This document shows positions 48,032 through 60,000 of a stretch of 64,000 nt of DNA, piece after piece. The stretch lies in assembly GCA_037447655.1 (NCBI GenBank), contig JBBHKE010000308.1:144812-208811 (forward strand), in the 5' to 3' direction. Every line of letters begins with the position of its first letter. The stretch's first letter is position 1. The notes beneath the pieces were generated by a model that was not told the DNA's origin, made no database searches, and saw only the letters and a list, made by a program, of their open reading frames with translations. The position numbers and the translations under genes were made by a program. Source of the DNA: Zygnema cylindricum (lineage: Eukaryota > Streptophyta > Zygnematophyceae > Zygnematales > Zygnemataceae).

Positions 48032-51000
48032 TCACAAGAAACGACCCTGTGCATCCTTCTCCGCTTGAAAAGATCCATTGCCCGCCATCACGTCCACGGG
48101 CTTTTCTGTTTCTACATTTTTCGTCTCCAAATTTTCCGCTTTTACATCTCCAGTCGCTAAGTTTTCCGTTTCTAAATTTTCATTCTGCAAATGAAGGGCT
48201 ACCATGTTTGACAGTTCCAAGAGCTCTGATCCTTCATCCTCGAAAGCTCCCTCGTCAGAAGAATTCCCCTCGCTTTTCAGACTCAAACTGTGTACAGGAC
48301 TCCCTCGTTCCTCCCCACTATTATCATCCACACTATTTTCAGACTCCGGCAAAGACACTGGTCTTTCTGCCTCCTGCATGGCCCACATGTGGGCATAAAT
48401 TCCTCCTTTTCTAAGAAGCTCCTCATGGCCACCCTCCTCCACCACAAGACCACCCTCCATGACCTGCAGATCAAATCCCAAATTTCAACATTTTTTTGAG
48501 TGATTTTGACCGTGAACCTTATTATTAGAGTAAATGACCTTAATTTGGGTGACAGTTTTTTTTTGCAGTCTGCCCAAAAGTAGCGTCAATAACACGTATT
48601 ATTAATGTGCTTAGTGCTCATTCTTTAAACCGTTCAAAACAACCATGCCATTTGAAACAGGAATAGAGTTAACAACATAAATCCTACGCTGATAATTACT
48701 TTAATGAAGATTCACGGTGTACTATATCTATCAATGGCGAGCTTTCAAAAACGAAAGCCATAACATTATCCTTCAAAAAACCGTTTCCCAGGAATTGGCA
48801 CAAATCAATTCCAACCAATTCATACATTCCCTCTACAAAACAATGACATTCCTAAAGCACACACAGCCCTGACCCTCAAGGAAGAAACCCAAAACATCCA
48901 CACTGACCTGCCTTGAATGGGCAAGAAGGAATGGGCAAGAAGAAACTAGAGGAGATAGAAAGAGGTGGAAGAGGGGAGGGGAGGGAGGGAGGGGAGGGAG
49001 GGGGGAGGGATGGATGGAGAAAGAGGGGAGTGGAGGAGGGGAGTGGAAGAAAGATGGAAGAAAAGGAATGGGGGAGGGAGGGAGGGAGGAGGAGGAATGG
49101 TGGGATGGATGGAAGAATGTTTGATAGTTGATAGGCGGTGGGCCACAAAGACACACGTGCGCCCTGTGGCCAACTCCCTCAGAGACTGCAGGATGGCCTC
49201 CTGGTGTGCACCCGGGCAGCAAGGAAACAAAAACAATGGAGTGCACTCACACGGGTCAGGCAACATTAAGAATAAAGCTCAACATTAACCTCATCTGCAG
49301 ACGACAGCTAGGATAACAATTGCCATCCCATCTCTATTTCCTGCTGCTGCCCCTTCCCAAGATCGCAACAACAGCAGTGAATTTATACTATTCCATAGGC
49401 AATAAGGATAACTTTTCTTTTTAACAAAGGATAATTATTCTTAGTTAACAAACTGCTGTTGATAGCAGTACCTCCTACCAATCTGAGTCCAAAAACAGCA
49501 GTCAATTCAGAACCTGTTTCAACATTTTGGCACTGGGAATTTGAAATTTCTGCACATTGCACTTTACAAAAGCCTTTTCTATCACAAGTTTGAAAAAACC
49601 AAATCTCGTATATGTGGTCCATGGCTGACCTCTGTGGCCGAATCAAGGGCGCTGGTAGCCTCGTCGCAGACCAGAAGTCGGGGAGCCTGTAGGAGACGCG
49701 ACAAAAAGGACTCATGGCTCTCTTATGGTTTTTCAAGGTCCATAATCTCCTATCCAAAAAAAAGACAGAAGAAGCTACATGATCTAGATAACCATCTAGG
49801 GAGGGGGAGAGTAAATGCTGGTGGGAGCATGGGATATACCTGACTGGAATAGCATCTATATGACACAATCATATCATTAAAGTGCCTGCATTGATCAGCC
49901 AGAATGAAACAGCCCACATTCTTGGGTTTTAAGGTAACATCCTGGCCCATGTTACCCACTAGAGGCCCACCTTAAGGAAGGCCCGGGCAATCGCAACACG
50001 CTGTTTTTCCCCTCCACTGAGCTGCAACACAGTATTGTACATCAAAGCTTTAGCCTTTTGATCATCGGCTTTATCATTGTTGATTCGATGCTCAAATTGC
50101 AGGAAAGAATACAACGATAAGATGTCAAGATGCACAAAACATTGACAACATTCTCATCCTTCTACTTTGATGCATGACCACTCTCTCGTAATACCAGGGT
50201 ATCGTATCAATCGGGTTGGATAGCTGATAATTGGCGATAACGGTTTTATCGTTTTCGTTATGTACACTATAGTACAAAATGTACCGGAAATACCGTACAT
50301 CACAATTTGCAAACGGTGATTTTGGCAGTCAGGAACTCAAAATATGCACATTTCAGTCACTATTATGGTGTTTCTTTTTTTTTTTTTTTTTTTTTTTTCC
50401 TTTTGCTTACAAAATTAACAGTGAACAGATTTTGAAAGGTACATCGGTCTGATAATCTTTATTGGACTCCAAATTACCCGATTATCGATTCTCAAAAAAT
50501 CACCCTCGATATGAATCCCTAGTAGATACATTTTCATTTAAGCTTTTGTTCCACGTCAATGTGTTTTTAACTTGTCCTCGTGGAAGCCTTGACCCTTGAC
50601 AAGCTCACAAGAGAGTTAACGCTCGACACTATGATTCTGATTTGCCCTGTTTGAAACCGGCGACCATCATTGGCAAACAAAACTGCTCAAGTACTAGAAA
50701 AGGCCTCACCTTGAGGCCCCTTTCACCGACCAGAGTTCCATACCCTTCCGGCATCCTCATGATGGCATCATGAAGCTTCTGCAGTCATCAAAAAGACAGC
50801 CAAAAGAATTATGAAGAATGAGACCATCAGAAAATAGCAGGTGACGTGACCGTGAGGGACAATATCCCACTCCTTCAAAGGTCACGCAGGCACCACAGGA
50901 ATATATAGGGAAAATCTGGAGATAATATTATTATAATATTAATAATAATTGAACAAGAAAAACTAATTATTTCGACACAATAGAATGTTAGAAGTAATGC

Positions 51001-54000
51001 ACAAGGCCATTAGACTGACATCAAAAGAACAAATTCAAAAGAATACTAATAGTCCATAAACTATTTTTTGTATCTAAGGCAAATGCAGAAAGCATGCCGT
51101 ACAAATGGACATTTTCTCCCTGACAGATTGCTGGTGAACCCTTCAATAATTCCCACAGAGAATTGCGAGTGGCATTGGGAGAATATCCCCACCCAAAAAA
51201 CCTTGTCCAAAATACAAGATGAAACAAACTATCACATCTTCGGTTTTAAACGCTCATTCCACGGACGGAAGAAAAAGAGTGAAGTTCCCTCGGGAAGATA
51301 TTTACTGCCTGCTTTGCCGCATGCTCTATTTCCTGACGAGAGGCTGTTGGTCTCCCATAACCAATATTATAAAGAATGGTGTCATTGAACAGTACCTGCG
51401 ACCCAAGTAAACGACCTGTCAGAATGCTTCATGAGTCCCATTGACGAGGGAAGCTCTCCAAGCAATTACTACACCTCCCGTCGCTATTAGAGTGAGTGAA
51501 TTATAAGCGCTAACACTTCATTAGAATTAACTTCAGTAATTTATGTTTTGCAACGTGGCTTCTTATGGGCCACTTAACTAAACATTGTAATTAACATAAT
51601 TTATGATTTTGAGTCACAAAAACAGTCACTCGAATTAGAGTGATTAACTCTAATAGCAATGGGCAGAGTACCAAAATTCTCTTAAATTTTGGCCTTTTAC
51701 TTAAAGCAAACAACAAACAAGAAGGTGACAGACGTGATATCCTCACTGTATCTTGTGGCACAACAGCCACGACACTCCGAAGTGATTCCTGCGGCAAGCC
51801 CCCCTTCCTCTTCTCGTTTGAGTACTTCTCCTTTGGTTGGAGAGAATTCTCCGTCCTCAAACCCAAGAGCATGTGTGCTAAAATCTGAGAGAAAGAGGAA
51901 AAAGCGAAACCTGCTGGCTGCCTTATACCTGTTTGAGTTCAGTTATATCGATACCGTCCAAAATAATAGAGCCCTTATCGGGATCATACAATCGTAACAG
52001 CAGCTTCACAATGGTTGACTTTCCTGAGCCAGAAGGACCCACTATTGCGATGCTCTCTCCAGGTTTCACTGTGAATGACACGCCTCGCAGTACCTGCTTC
52101 ATTTTCCAACATAGGTTTTCCGTCTATTTTTAGGAATCGGTTTTTATCCTTTTTTGTGTATTTTTTGTGTCATTTTCAGTAATAATTTTTATTTTTTCTG
52201 GGTTTTCGGCAACTGATTTAGTAACAAATTCAATTTTTCTTTGTTCTTTATTGCTTTTTTGTTGTACCTTTTTACTGACAAAATCTTCCTACCATCCATC
52301 CACAAGAGGCCCCTTTACCATATTTTGTTGTGCACTTCCCCATGAAAACAATCGACTACCAGTCACACATTCCCACAATTGCAGATCTTCTACTTTCTGT
52401 TTCTTTCTTTCTGTTTTCTTCGTTCTTTCCGTTTCTTTCTGTTTCTTTCTTCTTTCTGTTTTCATCAGAGCAACAGAATAAGGAACTCTCCTCTGCCTCA
52501 AAGTGTTAACTTATGAATCTTTCACTAAACTTTATGCAAGTAAAATTGAAAGGCTTAACTTTGTGTGGTTAAAGTTGAAAGAACTAACCTTATGTTGATA
52601 TCGCTTACTAAAACCCACACTCCGCAGCATCACACCGTGCATTTTTCTAAAAGACTTTGACCATTTTGTGTTTCAGCTTAATGACTTTAAACCATTCCCC
52701 TTGAGTTTCAAAAAATTAACTAGGAAAATTATCTTAGTTGAAGCGACTTAAAATCCAAAGAATCTGCTCCGACACCTCTAAATGATCGCCATATCTAGAG
52801 ACTGCAATATCATCGGTGTGGTCAACACTAAACTCGATAATTAAAACTCCAGTCCCATTACTAGTTTTGAAAGTGTTTTTAGGTGTGCTTCGGTGTTAGT
52901 GGTGTTCTTTGGTTTCTTTGGTCAGGTGTTCTTCTTGGGTTTGTTATTTAGTGTTCTTTGGTCTAACTATTGTATGTAGTTATTGGATATTATTACCTTT
53001 ATTGAATCATCGATAATTTGTGTTACTAAATGACACCTATGCACATACCATTTGTCTGACATTGATTTTACCTCAAAAATTATGGGGTGTTTCTGACGAT
53101 CAACTGAAACGTAGAATTTGAACATACAGTTTGTGGGTATTTTTTTTTTTTAAGTGTGGTTTACTTTCTACACAGCCTCACTGTCATGATTGACAAAAGA
53201 CCGCTGAAAATGATATATTGTACTTCACAAACAATATTAAATCAAGAATATGGTCGTCTGTTACATTAATTAACTATTTTCAGAAGCACAGATTAGTGTG
53301 CAGCGATAAGACGTTGTCCATTATGATGACACTTTCCCAAAGGTAAAATTGTGCACTATCCAGCACTAATAATGGTGAGTCTCCATACCTGTCTAGAGGC
53401 AGAAGTGGAATAAGCAAACTCCAAGCCTTTGCCTTCGACTCGGGCTCCCTCAAAAGACAACGGCAGGTCCTTACTTCCATTCTTTAGATTGGATTCGGTA
53501 CTGTATGCAAGTTCCTTGAAAACCCATCAGCAATTCTGTGTAGTAGAAGCAAAGGGAAACACTAGGGGATAGCAATCCTGCAAATTGCAATCCTCAACGC
53601 ATAAAGTTCACATGTCATGCAGCCTAAAATAATGACGCCAAGTCTGTGATTAAATGAAATACACAGCTAGGCAGATATCGACTCGACCGATCAGGAAAAA
53701 ATCCTTTTTTTTTCTTCAGAACTTCACTAGAAAGTTGTAGTCAGCGGGATATGTTGGTCTGAATGGAGCCAATCATGCTGTCTTTATGCGAACGCAACTC
53801 ACCCAAGCATGTCGAACATTGCTTCAATGTCGACAAGTGATTGGCGCAGATCCCGATACAGGAACCCTAAAAACTGTGCACCCCATCATCTAATATAAGC
53901 ATCAGTTTCATAAGCATGAATTCGGATAACAAATCACAGCTTATTCTGATATTGATAAATAAGGAATAAACTGAAATTTACTCAAACTCCATAACCCCAC

Positions 54001-57000
54001 GCTAACCTTCTCATGTCAATATATCGGTTAACAAGACATAAAAGCTCTTCTTAAACCTACAAGTTGCTTATCACGCTCAGATTCAACTTTCTCCCAACTT
54101 TCTCCTGTTCACCTGGCAAGCTGTCGATGGCAGCAAATTCCAACTGACCTGTAGTGGGAGTGACAGCTGCAAAACTAATCCATTCACCAGGACGAGGTCC
54201 CCAACTGTCATGAGACCCTTCCCAATCCGCATGCCAGCCATGCCCATCACCGCAGCAAGCCCGATGGCAATAATTGTGCTTTGGCCGCCATTCAAAGCCG
54301 CCGATATGGCCTCCAGATGAGTCTGTACCAGCATCCCGGGCATACGTCATGGTGTATGGTATATGGCGTATGGCGTATGGTGTATGGTGTATGGCATATG
54401 GTGTATGGCGTATGGTGTATGGTGCATGGTGTATTGGCAGTCAATACCCATCTATCTCCCACAACAATGCTGACCTAAACGTTTTGACCGGCCCAAATTC
54501 TGAACTGGTGCTCTTAACAGAGGTGAGCGGGATCTCCGAGGCATATCAATAAAAGCATAGCTGCGAAAGACCTTCTTACTTTCAAACTCAATCTCTATGT
54601 TCAATGAATAAATAGAATCCCTGCCTTCCCTAGAAGTGCTACGCTTGAGACGTTTGTATCACTGCAAAACCCCTTGAGAGATCTACATTCAATGACAGTC
54701 CAAATTGACCCTTTCAGATGTCTCCTATGTCAGTGCAACAGCATTCCACCATCAGAAAAAGGAGACAGAAGAGTCTGTTCTTGTGAGAGTCTCAGCTACA
54801 CTATGAATCGCAACTAGCATAAATAACATTAATTTGGTCCAGTTTTTCCTGCCCTCTAAACACAAAATAAAGTTATTAGTACTCATTGTTTTTTTCTTAA
54901 CTTGTGGGTTCATAATCGTCCAAGTCATTCGAACCAGCAATCGATAACACTAACAGTCCTCATACTAAGTATTTCTTGACGCCAAAAGCGATTCACGGTG
55001 TAGTATAGCAGGAATGGAGAATACATAGGCTTACTTACTGCAGATTTTTGGTATTCTTGTAACAGTTTGTCGTATTGCTGCAAATCCATCTTTTGATTGT
55101 GAAACTGCACGGAAAGTGAAACAAAAACAAGGAGAAGTTGAAGGCCAGGCAAATTGACAATATTTGAAAAACAATGCACATACAGAAGCAATATAAGCTG
55201 GCCACTATTGCCTTCAATGGAACATCCTTCCATACGCTGACTACATGGCATTTCCTTGAGCACTTCACTCTAAACACATCAATAGTTGCTGATAATGGAT
55301 TCCCCAATATGTTAAAAAAAAAGGATAATAACAATGAAAGGATGCCACCTAAGTATGACAGCCTATAATTGAAAAAGAAGGGGAAAGGAGTAGAGGTCAA
55401 CCTGCACAACTGTCTCATAGTTGAGCAAAATGTCCACCACCTTCCCTGTAGTCTGCTGGTCCAGCTTGTTTACCTGCAGCGGCAATACTTTGTATGTTAA
55501 GATTTGTCGTTTTATCTTTATGAATGTTGCCCAAAACCATTCTTAAACCTCATTTTCCATGTTTCGTTATCTGATCTGCTGCTTTCTGGGCATCAAAAAG
55601 GGCATCATTGTTGGCAATCTCTTCATTTCACTCCTGCGTATCCCTTTTTAGCTGTTCGAAAACCGTGACGTCTACGGCACCTTCCCAGAAATGACTCCCC
55701 AGTCTAAAACCTTGTCCAGCTTTTGTTAGCTCCTTTTTTAAGGGCACCTAACGATATTACTTCATAAATGTGCTTTTACGAGGTTCATTACACACCCAAA
55801 GGTTGCCCATACAGACCTACACGGAAATAAAAATATTTGAATGCCCGAACACTTTCCAAGACTACGAAAAACTTGCACCTATATGTAAAGGGCATGAATC
55901 GATGAAGTTGGTCGTTTAGAAAAGCACCTTACCTCCTTGCGACGGGCCACTGAAGCCTTTGTGAGGGCCACTGTCCATGTGACATAGGCCACAAAAGTGG
56001 CCAAAACCACCCAGGCAAAGGCAGGGCTCAACTCCCGAGCCAAAAGGCCACACACAAGGACCAGTTCCACAAAGGTGGGAATGAATGTGAAAACTGCCAA
56101 AACCACAACCCCACAAAAGAACCAACGACTGATAATAAATAGCCCCTTTACCATGGTTAATCATACCCATGGTTAGTCACCTTTTAATCACAACCATGGT
56201 TAGATTCATTAGCATGGTAAATCACAACCATGGTTAGTGCCTTTACCATGGTTGATCACTACTTATCAGAGTCAAACATTTTTCGGGCAGCCAAAATACT
56301 TTGTTTCACCACACAGGTTTCCGAGTTTCAATTGTTACATCACGATCAAAGGATAAGATCGTTACCTTTCGATTGCTTACGGTCGATCATAAAGTTAAAC
56401 GCCTTTGACTGCCAGAAAAATGTTCACTCTAATAACGACAGGCAGCGTACTGCTCCAGGAAGACCAGACTGAGCATCTCATACTATACACACGTTACACA
56501 GTACAATATGCGAATTATAATGGTTTACCACATAGCATTTCCACTAGTTTTGACCCCCGACTTGCATGGATTGCCTCTACTTGTCATACAAATGTGGTTA
56601 AAAAACAGCCAGGTAAATAATACCCTAAAAACCGCAACCACCCCTTTCCCAGTTTTTGGTGCATACTCCAAATATTTGGTGCAATTACTAGAAATTCTTA
56701 GAAAGGACCATGAAGCTAGGCAGCCATTGTAAGCATAATAATCATTGTCATGAAGAGTTTGTGAATAAGAAGCCTTTCAGCCTTCCAACATCTAGCAGTG
56801 GCTCACCTACAGCCCTGAAGATCATGGTAATGGAGCGTTTGCCCCTCTCTATAATACGTGCCAGTGCTCCAGTCTTGCGGTCAAGATGAAATGCCATGTC
56901 CATGCTAAGGATGTGAGAAAAGAACCAATATTCCACCCTCCTCGCGGTGGCTTGACCCACGGGGGTAAATACAACATTCCGAAACTCGTTTGACACGGAA

Positions 57001-60000
57001 CTTATTGCCTGACCTGGCCAACCACAACCATTCGCTTAGAAATAGAGCTTGGCTTTCATACACATACATGCACACTGCATGTCGGTCCCTTGTGAGTCAT
57101 CGCCCTATTGTGCTATCTGCTTTCAATAATAATATAATAATAGTAAGAATGTAATAATAATATCAATAATCAAAATAATAATGATACAATAATAATAACA
57201 TTGACAAATAATAATGATAATGATAACAATGCCAATCGGTATATAAATAGTGATGATAATAATAATAATAACAATGACATTTATAATGATGATCAGTGCT
57301 GTATATCGAGCAGGTTTTGCCAATAACCGATATTTACTTTTTTTGGGGAGTCTCAATAATCGATTATATCGTACCGCCGATAATCACAATATTTCAATAT
57401 CGATATATTGCAATATCATTCAATGCCCGCACCATTATTTCCATACTCCTCCGTGTTTTCGAGGCTGAAAAATGTTTTTTACAGGTTTTGCAACACTGTT
57501 CCTTACCGTAATGAATTTGAACAAAATGTTTGACTTGGTACCTTGCTTATTATTTTCAGATTTTGTAAGCAGAATTCCTGACCGATCAAGCATTTCGATG
57601 ATTGTAAGGTTAACAGTCGATTATCACCAGCTATGGCGATATCGATATTTATCGACAATCTCAATAAATATCCAATTTTCGAGGTCTCGATATCAGCAAT
57701 TACCAATGTCGCGATATATCGACTCTATATTCGTTCGATATACAACACTAACAATGTTGACAGTAATAATGACGATAATAATAATAACGAATATTATGAC
57801 GATAACTATAATAATGATGATGATATTAATAATAATGATAACAACAATGATGGTGATAACAATGATGATTTTGATAATGATGATTTTAAAAATGACGATA
57901 ATGATAACGATGATGAATAACAATGATGATTATAACTATGATGATGATGACAATGATCATAATTATAATGATGATAATCATAATGATTGTGATTGTGATA
58001 ATATAATTATGATTGTAATTGTGGCTGCAATTATGCTTGATTGTGCTTGTCCTTGCACTTGTTCTTGTTCTTGCTTTTGTTACTCTTCTTGTTCTACTTC
58101 TTCATCTCCATCTTCTTTTTCTTCTTATTATCATTAATATCCTTTTGAAGTATATTATTACAGTTTTTATCATTATTAATGACCGAATGGTTGATTAGCT
58201 GTTCTGACCAAAGTTGAGAACCACAACATTAAACTATTTTGAAAACCGCGTACAGCTCTTGAATGCGCATTATGAAGATACAGATTGTTGTCCGCATACA
58301 AAAACTATCACTACAGTACAAAAACTACCACAATGCCTGAATGACAATTGTTTCTAATGTCTTAAAATTCCCTACTGAAAAATAGTTCCTATACGATGCA
58401 AAAAGACGCAAATAAAGATTAATTGAGGATTTGCAGTGTAACTTTTGAAATTGTCAAAATTGGTTTTCTGTGTTTTATAAAATTGATTGACAATCCCAAT
58501 CTATAATGAGCCAGTGTCATCCCATGTTATGAAAGGTCAATAATGTGACAGCTTGATCCCATGTTCCATAGTGCTACGGGCATGATAAACACGGCAAAGC
58601 ACTGAGGTACTGTCAACTGACCAAGTTTTAAATGTGAATTTGACTATACATAATGATTGCGCACACTAGTGCAGGTGTCCCAAAAAAGTCCAAATGGTAT
58701 TTGGTGAGGTAAGCTTCATTGCAAGATAAAAGGACTTGCAGTCAACAGAGATTCACCTTGCTGGCAGCAGAGGCCACCAGGGCTCCAATTGCCGAATAAA
58801 GAGCCGGCTTAGAAACCACCTTCACCTCCGTTAGAGAGTCGAGAGCATGTTTGAACAGCAAAGGCCCAGCAAGGCCTGACACCTGGCAGTGAGACCACAT
58901 CCGCATCACACAGCTTAATGCAAGTTGAGGGAGGAAAAAACTGCTTATCCGAGCATTGAAGAAAAAACTCCAAGGACCTTAAATGATCTTGCAAACTGGG
59001 CATGTAAAAGGGCAGAGTTTTTTTACCAGGAAGTAAGTTTACAAGCTGTAAAAACTAAAGAAAATTATGATTCACTCTCTGGCACTTGCTTGCCATACAC
59101 TGCTACTCAAATATCCGCACCCATCTTAAGCGGGCCAATGCGGGTCAAGATAATCCACACCTTGCAAAACATTGAACGAAATGTAATTTTGCCCTTACCT
59201 TACCGGCCACTAGAAGTAGAAGGGCAAGGCCTAAGCGCCACCTCAGCGACGATTCTCCTGCTGCCAGAGACCAAAGAAATGGCAAAACCTGCCAAAGAAT
59301 GTCTTCGCCCTTGTGTGTCAACTGCTTGGGCATGCCCTTGCAAAGAACTCTAAATTGACTGAGAAAGGAAAAAACCAAAGCACATACGCTCAACTTATAT
59401 CGCGATGAACAATGCAAGCACCAGCTAAAGCTACACCGCCAATCGTTATTAGTGTTGAAGTTTTTTTCGCCACTAAAAACATATTTTCTCCATGCGCACT
59501 TGTCGGATTGTCAAGCCGACGGTTGCTATTCGAAGGCAAGATTCTCACCTTCCTATTGAGGGTCTCAGATTGACAATCCGACAAGTGTGCACGGAGGAAA
59601 GATGTTTTAAGTGGCGAAAAAAACTTTAACACTAATAGCGATTATCGGTGTAGTCTGCCTTTCTTTTTTGACCAAAACATGACGAAGCAATAGAACATCG
59701 GAAATCAAAGGACAAAAGAACAGTGGGCCTACAAATTTATTACTTCCCAAGAAAAGAACATTCTAAAAACGCAGGGCAATTTCCTTGCCCATTGCCGATT
59801 CCGGTGCTCACTGAATAACAACAGCGAGCCTCTCACGCTTTACTCTCAGCTTGAAGAAAACATGCAAGGAAGTCGCCAGTTTTAACATAAAAGCAACAAA
59901 TGTGACGTATTCCAACAAAACTTGAAACCTTGAAAATTTAACACTTGTCAAGTTGAGAAAGAATGGAAAATTGGAAATGCTTGAGCAGAATCTGACCTTA

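Noticed and set aside
47821-48414. A 197-codon plus-strand frame
   Set aside because: It is antisense to the last ABC exon, and its Ser/Pro/Leu-rich reading follows from the opposite strand's acidic tail.
48833-49266. Long proline/serine-rich frames on both strands
   Set aside because: They are translations of the polypurine/polypyrimidine tract. Only the EAILQ...STIKH part is real coding sequence.
55560-55640. A minus-strand segment reading [17 protein letters not shown] that looked like an ABC exon
   Set aside because: The true continuation is exon 6 (55402-55473, [20 protein letters not shown]), which fits phase and family. The rejected segment has a stop just upstream and no good acceptor.
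57472-58137. A 221-codon plus-strand frame of Ile, Met, Asn and Asp runs
   Set aside because: It is read through the GAT/AAT microsatellite; composition artefact.
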